The notes under the pieces: generated by a model
The model's input: the letters and a program-made list of their open reading frames with translations, nothing else
Database searches by the model: none
What the model was told of the DNA's origin: nothing
Program-made: the position numbers and the translations under genes
In this document: positions 1 through 10,662 of the stretch, one piece after another
How positions within the stretch are numbered: the first letter of the stretch is position 1
Layout of the letters: each line of letters starts with the position of its first letter
From: Minisyncoccota bacterium
GTDB taxonomy: Bacteria; Patescibacteriota; Minisyncoccia; JAHIHE01; JAGLIN01
NCBI GenBank assembly: GCA_028690055.1
Contig: JAQVBZ010000009.1
Location: 1 to 51,527, forward strand
Length of the DNA: 51,527 bases
Reading direction: 5' to 3'

Positions 1-1
1 G

Positions 2-118
2 ACACAAATGGACGTTGATAAAGCCGTTCTGCTTATCAACAATCGTCCCAGAAAAAGACTTGGCTATTTAACCCCTTACGAGGTTTTTGTTGAAGGGAAA
101 AATTGCAGTTCAAGGTAG
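2..118 (+). CDS. IS30-family transposase, C-terminal fragment (truncated by window start)
   Basis: Frame 2 reads TQMDVDKAVLLINNRPRKRLGYLTPYEVFVEGKNCSSR*; the NNRPRKRLGYLTPYEVF motif is typical of IS30-family C-termini. Confidence 0.85.
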   Translation, partial: TQMDVDKAVLLINNRPRKRLGYLTPYEVFVEGKNCSSR

Positions 119-221
119 AATCTACGAGGTTATCGGAATTAATTTGCAAAAAACCTGTTTTCAGCTATGATTATGACAGGAAATCGGTATATTTTTACGC
201 AAATATTTATTATAATCCTAT

Positions 222-1517
222 ATGAAAATAAAAGGCAAAGATTTAAGTCCCGTCCAAATGGCAAAGGAGCTCTGGTCGCTTTTTTCAAGGGACAGTCTCT
301 TTCGCAATTCCGTCTACCTTATGCTTTCCACCGCGGTGATGTCCGGTTTTGGATTTATCTTTTGGGTCATAACTACTCGCTTTTATAATTCCGAAGAGAT
401 AGGTTTTGCCACGGCTCTCATTTCCATAACCGTCGTTATCTCCAGCTGGAGCTTATTCGGTCTCAATTCCGCATTAGTTCGATATCTCGCACAATCACCA
501 AAGCCTAATCGGGTTATCAATACTTCTTTGCTGATTGTTTCCTTTACGACAATAGTGGCCTCCGTTATTTATCTTTTTGGTATAGACTATTTCTCTCCCT
601 CTTTCCATCTGCTTGCCGAAAATCCACTTTACGCGGTACTCTTCATACTCTTTATGATAGCAGTCAGTCTCAATAGCCTTACTGACAGTGTCTTTATTGC
701 TTATCGCCTTTCCAAGTACAATCTCATTGTTTATACTTTTTTCGGGTTTACTAAAATCGCACTACCCCTGTTTTTGATCGCACTGGGATCTTACGGAATC
801 TTCTTTTCTTACACAGGGGCTGTGATTGTCTCGCTTTTTCTCAGTATCTTTTTTATGATACGCAAATTCGATTATCATCCGCAGATGGTTCTAGAGCGCG
901 ATTTTATAAAGAAGGCATCCCGTTTCTCTGCGGCGACCTATAGCGCAGGTTTTATCTCCAGTCTTCCGGGATATCTTGCTCCAATCTTCATCCTCAATGA
1001 ATTGGGTGCGAAAGATTCAGCATACTTCTATATGGCAACGACTATCGCGGGACTGATTTATATTATCCCACAAGCTATTTCACAATCACTTTTTGCTGAG
1101 GGCTCCTTTCAGGAGAAGGATTTCGCTACTTTTGTAAAAAGGGCCATAAAGCTCATCGCTATTTTTCTAATCCCCTCAATCTTATTCGTGTTCCTTTTTG
1201 GAAGATATGTACTTCTTATCTTCGGTGCGGAATATTCCGCAAACAGTTATAAGCTTTTGCAGGTGATGTCGCTAATCAGCATTTTTATGGCAATCAGCCT
1301 GATCGGTTCCACGATTATGAAAATCAAGCATCAGATGAAGAGCTTTATCGCCATCAGCGCTATCTACACTGTCTTCACTGTGTGCTTTATTTACATCCTA
1401 ACGCCCTTATATGGCACACTGGGAATCGCATGGGCGCTCCTAGGCGGACAAGCGTTTCTCAGCCTCTGCTATATTATTATATATCGAAAGCATTTAATCG
1501 GTGCTTTTATAAGATAG
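222..1517 (+). CDS. Polysaccharide flippase (Wzx/MATE-like, polysaccharide biosynthesis protein)
   Basis: 431 aa, about 12-14 hydrophobic segments, N-term 'GFGFIFWVITTRFYNSEEIGFATALIS' typical of O-antigen/teichoic acid flippases. Confidence 0.85.
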   Translation: MKIKGKDLSPVQMAKELWSLFSRDSLFRNSVYLMLSTAVMSGFGFIFWVITTRFYNSEEIGFATALISITVVISSWSLFGLNSALVRYLAQSPKPNRVINTSLLIVSFTTIVASVIYLFGIDYFSPSFHLLAENPLYAVLFILFMIAVSLNSLTDSVFIAYRLSKYNLIVYTFFGFTKIALPLFLIALGSYGIFFSYTGAVIVSLFLSIFFMIRKFDYHPQMVLERDFIKKASRFSAATYSAGFISSLPGYLAPIFILNELGAKDSAYFYMATTIAGLIYIIPQAISQSLFAEGSFQEKDFATFVKRAIKLIAIFLIPSILFVFLFGRYVLLIFGAEYSANSYKLLQVMSLISIFMAISLIGSTIMKIKHQMKSFIAISAIYTVFTVCFIYILTPLYGTLGIAWALLGGQAFLSLCYIIIYRKHLIGAFIR

Positions 1518-2789
1518 ATAAATCTCTCTTATCGTCTCTGCTGATTTCTCCGCTTCGACTATGTAACCAGAGAGAGCTTTTTCCAGGTGTTTGAGGTAGA
1601 TGTCTTTTTCTTCATATAGCTTTACAAAGGCATCAACCATCAATGAACTTTCTACGTTCTCCATTTTGATTACCCACTCTGCAAGTCCGAGATCTTCCAT
1701 AATCCCTTCCGCTTTATGTTCATATGCGATTACCAGCGCCGGCACTTTGGCAGTGAGGGCAAAGATGACAGAGTGAAAACGAGTACCGATAAGAAAATCC
1801 AAACTTTCGTATATGCTAAGAAGCGTCTGATGATCGTAAGAGCCTTCCAAAAGCACGGCACGATTTTTTTGTCGCATATTTTCGAATATTCGTTTTTCTA
1901 TGATGCGATCGTCGTCTGTATTCCTTTCCACGGTCGTTTGCGGGATGAATACGATGCATGCGTCGTATTTTTCGGCAATATGGTCAAGAGCGATTGCCAT
2001 TTCTTTCTCATAGCGCGCTTGAGCTTTCTTGTCGAGCCAGTCGCGGGCAGTAACCCCGATTAGCGGACCGGCATAGGCTTTTTTCATTGAAGTAAATTCT
2101 TCCGGCAAAGGTTTCCGTGTGTAGTTTTTCCCGCGTACCAGAAAAGCGGCGTCCACCGACCCCATCGTCAGATCCTCTTTTACCCCCATCTTCTTGAGGA
2201 GTTTTAAACTGATAGATTCGCGGGTGATGATAAATTGCATTTTTCGCAGTACATAGCCTGCAAATTTTTCCTGGGCTTTATTTCCGAAAGGGCCGACTGA
2301 CTGGGAATGCAGCACTGTCAGTTTCCCCATCATCTGACTCAGATAGAGCATTCGCAATGTTAGAGCGAGATCCATGATCCTCATGAATCCGGGGATTTCT
2401 CTTATATATCCTCCCCCCACCCCTACAACCAAATCAGCGTCTGCCAGTCTGTTCATTGCTTCCTTTTCAGCTTTTTGCAAAAGCCAATCGGGGCGTTTCT
2501 TCCCAAATCGATAAGCCAAGCTCCATAATACGGTCGCAGATCCATTTCTTAGCAAGGAATATAGTTTGGCGATACGGTTTTTGGATTCCTCGTCCCAGAT
2601 GGTTGTGATCAGCGAAGGCACAAAACGCACATCTGGAAAAAGCGGCTCCATATTGGCATTCGTGTCGATAGTAGCGACAGTGATATCGGGATTGTCAAAA
2701 ACGCGCCGCATTTCCGCAATTAAGACTGACAATATGGCCATATCTCCGCCGCTTCCTTTGGCATAAGCATTTGCAATCACTATCTTCAT
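1494..2789 (-). CDS. Polysaccharide pyruvyl transferase family protein
   Basis: 431 aa; 'ANAYAKGSGGDMAILSVLI', 'VGVGGGYI', 'LHSQSVGPFG', 'GTRFHSVIFALTAKVPALVIAYEHKAEGIMEDLGL' are typical of the CsaB/pyruvyl transferase family. Converges on and overlaps the 3' end of the flippase by 24 bp. Confidence 0.9.
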   Translation of the reverse strand: MKIVIANAYAKGSGGDMAILSVLIAEMRRVFDNPDITVATIDTNANMEPLFPDVRFVPSLITTIWDEESKNRIAKLYSLLRNGSATVLWSLAYRFGKKRPDWLLQKAEKEAMNRLADADLVVGVGGGYIREIPGFMRIMDLALTLRMLYLSQMMGKLTVLHSQSVGPFGNKAQEKFAGYVLRKMQFIITRESISLKLLKKMGVKEDLTMGSVDAAFLVRGKNYTRKPLPEEFTSMKKAYAGPLIGVTARDWLDKKAQARYEKEMAIALDHIAEKYDACIVFIPQTTVERNTDDDRIIEKRIFENMRQKNRAVLLEGSYDHQTLLSIYESLDFLIGTRFHSVIFALTAKVPALVIAYEHKAEGIMEDLGLAEWVIKMENVESSLMVDAFVKLYEEKDIYLKHLEKALSGYIVEAEKSAETIREIYLSYKSTD

Positions 2790-3967
2790 ATTTTTAGATA
2801 TTTACTGGTTAATCTAACGTATTGTGTCAGAGTGTTTCGCCTATATATTTTTTCATCAAATTCTCTCTCTGCTTTTTTCCTTCCTGCACTACCCATCTCT
2901 TGCATAAGCTCAGGATCGGACAGGAGCCGATCGATACTTCCCGTCAACGCACCGACGTTATTAGGAGGGACCAGGAATCCTGTTTTCTCGTGATTGACGA
3001 GTTCGGGTATTCCGCCAAGGTTACTTGCCACTATCGGCCTGCCAACCGCCATCGCTTCGATACAGACCGTAGGAAGATTGTCAGGACAGAGCGAAGGTAC
3101 TGCCACCAGAGATGACTGCTTGTAAAGTTCGGCAATTTCTTTAGGGGATTTATATCCCAATAGATAAACGATATCATCTATATGTAAGCCGGATATCTGT
3201 TCCTTCAATTTGTCCGCCAGATGCCCGCCGCCAACGATGCGCAATCGCATGTCAGGATGTTTTTCCTTCAATAATGCTACCGCTTCGAGCAAAACAGAAA
3301 TACCTTTTTCCTCACTCAGTCTTCCGACAAACAGAATCTCTTTGAAATTTACCATGAGAGATGGAGGTGCGAGGACTATCCCATTGTGCAGCGTCTCGAT
3401 GTGCGGGAAGATTCCAGACTGGCGGGCGCAGTTTGCATAAAAATCACTGCATGCCAATATGGTATCTACGTTTTTTGCAAGACGGCGCAGGATATAAAAT
3501 CGCAACTTTTCCCCATAGAAGCGTAGTGACGGCTTATCGATAAAATAATCAGAAAAGGTTTTACGGTACGGCTCTAGCAGTGGTAAGTCGGAGATGCGAG
3601 TCGCATCGAACAAGCTTTGGTCGTGCATCGTCAAGACCGTGGGGATATTCTTGAGTGGCAGTAAGATAAAGGGCGAAGCCTTGGAAATCGTGTGCAGATG
3701 CACTACATCCGGTTGGAAATTTCTCAGTTCTCGTCTCAGTGCCAAAAACGCGAAAGGATTGAAGAGATACATAAACCTCATCAGCAAGCTCTCTTCGTTA
3801 CCAATCAAAAATCTGGCGTCTGCGATATTTTCCCCATTCCCCTGCTCGTTTCCACATAGGATGCGTACCTGATGCCCCTCTTTTTCCAGTCCACGCCGAA
3901 GCTGAGCAATCATCGCTTCCGCGCCGCCGTGTAGAGTTGCCAGATTGTTGACCATCAATATTTTCAT
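2786..3967 (-). CDS. Glycosyltransferase family 4 protein
   Basis: 393 aa; 'NLATLHGGAEAMIAQL', 'VGRLSEEKGISVLLEA', 'PSLCPDNLPTVCIEAMAVGRPIVASNLGGIPELV' GT4/GT-B motifs; 4-bp overlap with the downstream pyruvyl transferase. Confidence 0.93.
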   Translation of the reverse strand: MKILMVNNLATLHGGAEAMIAQLRRGLEKEGHQVRILCGNEQGNGENIADARFLIGNEESLLMRFMYLFNPFAFLALRRELRNFQPDVVHLHTISKASPFILLPLKNIPTVLTMHDQSLFDATRISDLPLLEPYRKTFSDYFIDKPSLRFYGEKLRFYILRRLAKNVDTILACSDFYANCARQSGIFPHIETLHNGIVLAPPSLMVNFKEILFVGRLSEEKGISVLLEAVALLKEKHPDMRLRIVGGGHLADKLKEQISGLHIDDIVYLLGYKSPKEIAELYKQSSLVAVPSLCPDNLPTVCIEAMAVGRPIVASNLGGIPELVNHEKTGFLVPPNNVGALTGSIDRLLSDPELMQEMGSAGRKKAEREFDEKIYRRNTLTQYVRLTSKYLKI

Positions 3968-4038
3968 TTGGATATAATTGTGGATATAATGAATACAATA
4001 AATACAATAATATAATGATTTTCAACCCTTCCGTGTTT

Positions 4039-4180
4039 TGTCATTCCGAAATAAGGTACTCCGATTGAGGAATCTGGGAAAGATGCCAAGTGATGATAGC
4101 GTTATGTTTATCGGTACGTTCATAGTGTCTAATGTATTTCCCAGATCTCTCAGCCGAGTACGGCTTTCGAGATGACAGAA
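4039..4180. repeat. Palindromic intergenic element, family D (TGTCATTCCG...GGGAAA / TTTCCC...GATGACA)
   Basis: Terminal inverted repeats readable at both ends. Confidence 0.65.
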
Positions 4181-4292
4181 CGAAGGGGTATCTGTTTAAA
4201 TTTAATAGTTGCGGCAAATTTGTTAATGCGTAAGAACTATAAGCGAAACATTTATCCTTTATCTCATTCTATCACATTTTAATCTCTGTCAT

Positions 4293-6632
4293 CTATCTAT
4301 ACACCTTTGCCTGTCCGCTGTCATAAATAAGATTCTTGTTGCTGTCGAAAAATTCCGTTGGCAATTTGTAATAGAGCACGTCGCCGTCGATGAATTCGAT
4401 TACGCTTTTTTTCACGTCATTGGTGTAACTCAGGTAAACCATCGAGTCTTTACGCACAACCTCCGGCAAGACCCGGGTGTGGGCTCCGATATCGCTGTAG
4501 GTAAGCAGTCGGACGTTGGAAAAATACATGTCGCTCTGTACGGGCAGTTCGATGCTCAGGCCCTTCATCCACAGTAGCGCGTCCATTTCTCCGCCGTGGA
4601 TATAATAAGCATCGTAATAGAATCCACTGTTATTGAGTGTCAGCATGGGCCTGCCACCGCCGGTTATCTGCGGGATGAAACCGGAAAGAAGAAGGAAAAA
4701 TGTCACCAAGAATCCGTCAAAAAGTATAAGTCGTGTTTTTTTCTTGGGCGCAATCCTACTGAAGCCAGCCAAAAACCCCATGGTGACGGGGAACGCCAGT
4801 AATACTAGATTCTGTTGAAAGAGCCGCAGGAGTCCGTAATTGATTACGTTCTCCGGCAAGATAATCTGCATCGCCATAACAAAAACTCCCGCACCGCCGA
4901 GCGCAATATATTCCATCGGCACGTCTTTTTTGAGGTGCCCGCCGAATCTGCGCCCGAGTAGCAATGCCAGCAGGCTGAGGAAAATAAAAATCTGTAAAAT
5001 TTTGGCATAGAATTGTTTGACCTCGTTATACAAACCTTTGAGCGGCGCATCTAGTTTTTCTTCGATTGTCACTCCGATCGGTTTCAGGGCAAGGGCGGGT
5101 TCATTGATCGGAGTCTCTTTGTATTGTTGCGTTACTTCTTTGGAGTAGAATTCCTCTTCATCCGCATCCACCCTACTCATCTCTACCGCCTCTTGGACGA
5201 AGGCCTCGAAGAGCTCGTCCTTGCTCAGCTGTGTTGCATTACTAAGGCTATATTTTTTTGGCCCTACGCTTTCGCTCTTACTGAAAGGGTTTTGGAGGCT
5301 AATTGCGATTTTACTCAATGTTTTGACAAAGCTTTGTGAGGTCTCCGTTATCGGTCCGGTCCAAATCGCCAATACCATTACCAATACGATAGTGACAGGC
5401 AGATGTAACATGCGCGGTTGTTTGCTTCGCTTGGCATTTCTTGTTGTGATATCGAGAAACGAAAATTTCCGCAATCGCTTGATGGAGAAAAGCATACGCA
5501 TCAAAATATTCAGAACATATCCGCCCGCGAGGATGGCGATGGCGATATAGGAAGTGGAATAATGTGACAGAATCATTCCCGTGCCGAAAAGTATAAGTAG
5601 TAGATTGCGATTTTTTTTCTTAAAATATTCGTCCGTCAACAAGACGAAAAACATCGCGCCGAAGAACAGTAGCGCCATCCCCTGCCGGTTGAGCATCGCC
5701 ATGTCGACGATGAACGTAGGGAAAGTCACATACAAAAGCGCGGACAGAAAGGCGACTTTGTCTGTAGAAAAGTGACGGGCCAGATAAAAAATCACTATCG
5801 CCAGAAGTCCGTTGATGAATTGGAAGAAAAATTTATAGACATAAAAATCTTGGATATGTAAAAGGCTCTGCAGATAAGTAGGCAGAATAGTTATGCTTAG
5901 GCAGGCATTGTAGGCATCCTCGAAGTTGTCCATATTCCAGAACTTGAGCCGGTTGGTCAGCGAGAAAACTTGGAATTCCAATTGCACATCGTGTCCGGTC
6001 AGGTAGTAGCCGCGCATCGAAGTCATCAGTAAAATTGCGACGGTTATACCGTAAAGCAAAAAGGCGAAAGTGGAAGTGTCGAGCTTGGCTTTGCCGCCGA
6101 CCGCGAGCATAGCCAAAACAGCGATGAGAGCGATAGTTGCCATCGCGATTGCGTTCGTTCCGCCATTGGTCAGGACAACTGCTCCGGCCGCAGCTAGGAC
6201 GGGAAGAAGAAGAGCAGAGACGATGACCAGCTTGTCGGATATGCGCAGTTCCGTTTTTTCGAGCATGAAATCTTTCTTGGCAAAGTAAGTCAAAGCCAAC
6301 ATTATCAATATGAATATATCCAATGCCATCAAGAGAGGCAAAGTTTCCAAGGGTCTGTCGATTCCCACTGAGGGTAAAAACGTGTTGGAGGTCAGCCCCA
6401 GCAGCGTAAGTAGCAGGGCGCTCAAAGATCCTCCCAGCGCCAATCCCAAAGGCCACGGTATTTTTTTCTCCGCGAGAAAAGGCAAAACGAGCAGCCCCGG
6501 AGACAGTATTATATATGCAAAAGTGAAAAGCATGCCGAGATAAAGAAAGTCATATTTCGTAAGCACGACAAAATTGACCACAGCAAGTCCTGCGAGGAAA
6601 AGAAGTATTTTGTTGTTTAATGATTTTCCCAT
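4293..6632 (-). CDS. Large polytopic membrane protein (DUF2206-like, probable GT-C type)
   Basis: 779 aa, many TM segments, C-terminal 'NLIYDSGQAKVYR' ending; DUF2206 assignment is from memory of the family and tentative. Confidence 0.6.
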   Translation of the reverse strand: MGKSLNNKILLFLAGLAVVNFVVLTKYDFLYLGMLFTFAYIILSPGLLVLPFLAEKKIPWPLGLALGGSLSALLLTLLGLTSNTFLPSVGIDRPLETLPLLMALDIFILIMLALTYFAKKDFMLEKTELRISDKLVIVSALLLPVLAAAGAVVLTNGGTNAIAMATIALIAVLAMLAVGGKAKLDTSTFAFLLYGITVAILLMTSMRGYYLTGHDVQLEFQVFSLTNRLKFWNMDNFEDAYNACLSITILPTYLQSLLHIQDFYVYKFFFQFINGLLAIVIFYLARHFSTDKVAFLSALLYVTFPTFIVDMAMLNRQGMALLFFGAMFFVLLTDEYFKKKNRNLLLILFGTGMILSHYSTSYIAIAILAGGYVLNILMRMLFSIKRLRKFSFLDITTRNAKRSKQPRMLHLPVTIVLVMVLAIWTGPITETSQSFVKTLSKIAISLQNPFSKSESVGPKKYSLSNATQLSKDELFEAFVQEAVEMSRVDADEEEFYSKEVTQQYKETPINEPALALKPIGVTIEEKLDAPLKGLYNEVKQFYAKILQIFIFLSLLALLLGRRFGGHLKKDVPMEYIALGGAGVFVMAMQIILPENVINYGLLRLFQQNLVLLAFPVTMGFLAGFSRIAPKKKTRLILFDGFLVTFFLLLSGFIPQITGGGRPMLTLNNSGFYYDAYYIHGGEMDALLWMKGLSIELPVQSDMYFSNVRLLTYSDIGAHTRVLPEVVRKDSMVYLSYTNDVKKSVIEFIDGDVLYYKLPTEFFDSNKNLIYDSGQAKVYR

Positions 6633-6660
6633 ATCGGTGATTAATGTATGTATATATTAT

Positions 6661-6731
6661 GTGTCATTCTGAGGTACTCCGAAGAATCCCGTTATGTCCC
6701 GCATCGTAACGGGATACTTCACTACGGATGA
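6661..6731. repeat. Interspersed repeat family C (TGTCATTCTGAGGTAC[TC]CCGAAGAATCCCGT)
   Basis: Matches copies at 26847, 28010 (reverse) and 31061. Confidence 0.75.
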
Positions 6732-6780
6732 TGCTATCTAAAAAAACATAATACTATATATAATAATAATTTTATCAGTC

Positions 6781-6822
6781 TCGTCCCCACTCCTACCGGG
6801 AGAGGGTCAGAGTGAGGGGGAA
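6781..6822. repeat. Interspersed repeat family A (CCCCTCTCCTACCGGGAGAGGGTCAGGGTGAGGGGGA)
   Basis: Matches 9291, 9445, 26540, 26621, 31301. Confidence 0.85.
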
Positions 6823-6837
6823 TAGCGGCGTATTCAA

Positions 6838-9183
6838 TCATTCCAGTATCTCCCGATAAGCCTCATCCATATTTTTCCCAATCACACCCCAGTCGTATTC
6901 TCTCATCATCGCATCTCGCGCTTTTTTTCCCATCTCTATGCGCTTGGCTTTATTGCGGAATAGTCCGATAATATCCTTTGCAAAGTTGTCCGCATTGTCG
7001 GCTATCAAAATATTTTCTTGTTCGGAATAATTTATACCTTCAGCGCCTTTGGGTGTAGAAACGACTGCGAGCCCCGAGGCCATAAAAGTCAGTACTTTCA
7101 GCCGCGTACCTGAACCTTGCCGGACGGGACAGATGCCGATAGCAGACTGGTCGAGATAAGGTTTGATGTCATCGACGAACCCCAATCCAATGACAGTATC
7201 ATCATCGATATTATTCTTTCGCAGATAATCCTTCGTAGCACCTATGGCAAAAAGTTTCACGTTCGGGACGGCTGCTCTTAATTGCGGATGGATTTCTCGC
7301 AAATAAAATTTGAGCGCGTCGGCGTTAGGAGCGTAGCTCGTGCCTCCGATGAAAATGAGCGTATTGTCTTTTTTACCTTGAGTCGGCTGGAAGATTTGGC
7401 AATCCACTCCGTTCGCTATCAGGTAAACTTTCGCATTGTATTTTCTAAAGTATGCCGCGTCGGACTCCGAGCAGGCGAAGATGGCATTTACATTTTTTGT
7501 CGCCTCGATTTCCAAGGCTCGCAATCTTCCCATCAAGAATTTTCCCGCCAGTTTTTTTCCGAAAGGAAAATTTTCAATCGCCCCTCGGAAAGCTTCGGCT
7601 TCCACGTTGTGTGCATCCAAAATTATTTTCACTCCCCTCTCTTGCAAATATTTGATATGCGGACGAAGCAGATAATACGCCTCGATCTGTTCCAGATGGA
7701 TAGCTGCGGGCAATTCCTTTTCCGCCTCTTCGCGGATTTTTTCTCCCAAGCTGCTGAACCTATATTCGTCCATAAAGGGTTGCATACGGTTTACAAGCAG
7801 CGCACGCATTTTGAGAGATAATGAATTCGGAGCGGAACTTGCTTTTATGATCGGCAATTCCAATCCCATCTGTAAGTTCTTTATGTCCGCTTCCTTATTT
7901 TTAGCGATGCAGAATAATTGTACCTGCTTGCCGCTCTCTGCCAAGTTGCGCAAGAGATAGAGATTTCGTATCTCCGCTCCGCCGATATTGGCAGGCACAT
8001 TGGCGCTGACAAAAAATATTTTATTGTGATTGATTTTTCCTGTTGAAAATTCTGGAAACATCCAGCTGTCAAAATCTTTCGCCAACTTCGTCCAGCTGAA
8101 ATTCTCAGCTGCGAAAGTGCGCGCCTTCCTTGCCTTGATACTTTTTCTTTCTGGGTCTTCCAATGCTCGCAAAATTTCCGCCTCAATGTCTTCCAACTTT
8201 TCACTCTGGCTGATATATCCTGCCCGGCCTTCATCCACCGTTTTCGGCAGATCTCCGGTCCGGCTGACAAAGGGCACCACGCCTCGCATCATGTACTGCG
8301 GTGTTTTCATGTTGCTGGCCGCTCGGGTAGTAATGTCGTCCGGCATAAAGCCGTATCCCAAATCACCCGCTTGGAGATTTTCTCGCGCTTGTTCCAGCTC
8401 CAACCAGCCTGTAAAAATTATATTTTTATCAATTCCCGACTTCCGACTTTTTTCCTTGAAATATTCGAGGTATTTCCCGTCACCCATAAAAAGCACTTCG
8501 ACGTCAGGATATTTCTTGATGATAGAAGGCAGGGAGTCAAAAAGTGGCTCGACGATATTTTTGCGATTTACCGAACCCATATAAACTATTCTTTTATCTT
8601 TATCCGAAATGCGTACAGGAGCGAACCAGCTTGTGTCGATACCGTTCGGCATCAGATGGATAGGTTTTTGCGGAAATTCTTTTTTGTATCTTTCAAAAAG
8701 ATAGCTCGATGCGGTGACGATACGGTCGCTGTATTTTTCAGCTAAAGCCTCGCACCATGCCACCAGCTTCTGCTGATGTTTCGGATGTCCTTCGATCTTC
8801 ATCACTTCGCTTCCCAAATCATCCATGTCCAAAACGACCGGAGTTTTTCTCAAAAATTTTGCCGCCAGTCCGACAATACTGATGGGTGTCGGTTTGTATA
8901 TATAAACCACGTCTGGCTTTTCCTTGAGAGTGAGGTAGAGCGCACCAAAAATATATGGAAGCAGATTGATCTCCATTTTTTTGGTTTTGAATTGCCATGG
9001 CTGCAGAACTCGCACGCCATCCAACTCGCGGACCTCCTCCGCCTCGAATCCGTTGTATTTGTCCGCACTCGGACAGACAATCGCCGTCTCGTGCCCCAGC
9101 TCTTTAAGCTCTCGGGCGAGACTGAGCGCGCGGTAAGTGAAATTACTGCGCACGCTTCCGGATGTCAGGAAAAGTATTTTCAT
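6838..9183 (-). CDS. Tandem fused glycosyltransferase (two GT4/GT-B domains)
   Basis: 781 aa: domain 1 from 'MKILFLTSGSVRSNFTYRALSLARELKELGHE'; domain 2 from 'KIFFVSANVPANIGGAEIRNLYLLRNLAESGK' to 'GSGTRLKVLTFMASGLAVVSTPKGAEGI'. Confidence 0.9.
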   Translation of the reverse strand: MKILFLTSGSVRSNFTYRALSLARELKELGHETAIVCPSADKYNGFEAEEVRELDGVRVLQPWQFKTKKMEINLLPYIFGALYLTLKEKPDVVYIYKPTPISIVGLAAKFLRKTPVVLDMDDLGSEVMKIEGHPKHQQKLVAWCEALAEKYSDRIVTASSYLFERYKKEFPQKPIHLMPNGIDTSWFAPVRISDKDKRIVYMGSVNRKNIVEPLFDSLPSIIKKYPDVEVLFMGDGKYLEYFKEKSRKSGIDKNIIFTGWLELEQARENLQAGDLGYGFMPDDITTRAASNMKTPQYMMRGVVPFVSRTGDLPKTVDEGRAGYISQSEKLEDIEAEILRALEDPERKSIKARKARTFAAENFSWTKLAKDFDSWMFPEFSTGKINHNKIFFVSANVPANIGGAEIRNLYLLRNLAESGKQVQLFCIAKNKEADIKNLQMGLELPIIKASSAPNSLSLKMRALLVNRMQPFMDEYRFSSLGEKIREEAEKELPAAIHLEQIEAYYLLRPHIKYLQERGVKIILDAHNVEAEAFRGAIENFPFGKKLAGKFLMGRLRALEIEATKNVNAIFACSESDAAYFRKYNAKVYLIANGVDCQIFQPTQGKKDNTLIFIGGTSYAPNADALKFYLREIHPQLRAAVPNVKLFAIGATKDYLRKNNIDDDTVIGLGFVDDIKPYLDQSAIGICPVRQGSGTRLKVLTFMASGLAVVSTPKGAEGINYSEQENILIADNADNFAKDIIGLFRNKAKRIEMGKKARDAMMREYDWGVIGKNMDEAYREILE

Positions 9184-9290
9184 ACTGGTTGATTAAATTT
9201 ATCTAAATGTATTGTGTTATTCTGATTTTATCTGTCGTCCTGAGTTCAGTCGAAGTATCCTATATGTTACTATAAATAATAGTTAGCTAA

Positions 9291-9335
9291 GTCTCGTCCC
9301 CTCTCCTACCGGGAGAGGGTCAGGGTGAGGGGGAA
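9291..9335. repeat. Interspersed repeat family A
   Basis: gtctcgtcccctctcctaccgggagagggtcagggtgagggggaa. Confidence 0.88.
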
Positions 9336-9444
9336 CAACAGCGTACCCAATCATTTATATCCCGCATAGTAACGGAATCTTTCGCTCCGTTTCACTACAC
9401 TCAAGATGACACCTTCTCACGTTATATAAAATAATATTTGGTTA

Positions 9445-9490
9445 AGTCTCGTCCCCTCTCCCATCGGGAGAGGGTCAGGGTGAGGGGGAA
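9445..9490. repeat. Interspersed repeat family A
   Basis: agtctcgtcccctctcccatcgggagagggtcagggtgagggggaa. Confidence 0.88.
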
Positions 9491-9516
9491 TGATAGTTCA
9501 TACTTTTGTGTATCTA

Positions 9517-10662
9517 TTATTCTGACCGCTTCATCGCCTTCTCCAATATCTCATTATATTTTTCCATCCGTTTCTGCCAGCTGAAATCTTCTACCACCCG
9601 CTCTCTCGCCGCCTCGGAAAATCTTTCCCGCAGTTGCGGATTGCGTAGCAGTTCCGCAAGCTTATTCGCTAAAATTTGTGGAGAATTCGGTTTGATGAGA
9701 AATCCTTCCTTACCATTTTCAATCATCGTGGGTATACCGCCAATGCATGTACTGACTACCGGCAGTCCGACGGCCATCGCTTCCAGTATCACTAACGGCT
9801 GACTGTCATTGCTCGTGGGAAGTGCAAAGACGTCAGCTTTCTGATATGCCTTCAATAGTTCTCGTCCTTCCAATCTTCCTCGGAATATTACATCCGATTT
9901 CAGATCATTTTTCGCCGCATAAGCTTCGTATTCGCTTTTAAGATTTCCATCACCAGCCACAGTGAGCTTGATAGTAGGAAATTCTTTCTTCAGGATTTTC
10001 ATAGCATCCAGCAAAGTTTTCAGTCCTTTGTACTCTTGCCCTCTTTCCAGATTAGCCACGAAAAGCACGTTAGTATCTTGCTTGTGTATTTCGGGGTCGG
10101 GCGCGAAGAATTCCGCATCCACTCCCGGCGTAATCGTTGCGCTCTTGCTCGTATATTTTTTCAAAAAATCCATACGGACAAAATCGGAAGAACAAATAAT
10201 ATATTTGGCGCGACGGAGCATAAATCCCAGCAAAGTTTTTTCATATGCTAAAATAAAAAGATCCAGATAATTCCCCTTGCGCATACTGCCGGTATGATAC
10301 GTAACTACTTGCGGTAAATTCTTTCCTATCCAAGAAGTCATATCTCCCAGTCCCGGTACCGGCGTTTGCACGTTGATGACGTCCGGTTTTTCTTTCGCGA
10401 TGATTTTCTTGATCTTGCCGTACCATCCGAATCCGAGCGGTGTATTAGAAAGTCGGATATCACGGCTCAAACGATAGATTTTTATTCCTTCAGTTTCCTC
10501 GATGATATCTTTCCCTAAATTTTCATTAGCACAAACTACCACTACCCGCCATCCATAATCACGATTAAGCAGTCGCGCGATTTGCAGCGCGTATCTTTCC
10601 AATCCCCCGCCCTCAGGCGGAAAGTATGGGGTCGTGATTACGATGGTCTTTTCTGTGTTCAT
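9517..10662 (-). CDS. Glycosyltransferase family 4 protein
   Basis: 381 aa; 'YFPPEGGGLERYALQIARLL', 'ALPTSNDSQPLVILEAMAVGLPVVSTCIGGIPTMIENGKEGFL'. Confidence 0.93.
   Translation of the reverse strand: MNTEKTIVITTPYFPPEGGGLERYALQIARLLNRDYGWRVVVVCANENLGKDIIEETEGIKIYRLSRDIRLSNTPLGFGWYGKIKKIIAKEKPDVINVQTPVPGLGDMTSWIGKNLPQVVTYHTGSMRKGNYLDLFILAYEKTLLGFMLRRAKYIICSSDFVRMDFLKKYTSKSATITPGVDAEFFAPDPEIHKQDTNVLFVANLERGQEYKGLKTLLDAMKILKKEFPTIKLTVAGDGNLKSEYEAYAAKNDLKSDVIFRGRLEGRELLKAYQKADVFALPTSNDSQPLVILEAMAVGLPVVSTCIGGIPTMIENGKEGFLIKPNSPQILANKLAELLRNPQLRERFSEAARERVVEDFSWQKRMEKYNEILEKAMKRSE

Noticed and set aside
167-388. 73-aa plus ORF and numerous other 60-200-aa antisense ORFs (e.g. 7282-7821, 8030-8584, 11391-12068, 47661-48200)
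   Set aside because: They lie out of frame or antisense within well-supported genes and lack recognisable domains; typical shadow ORFs.
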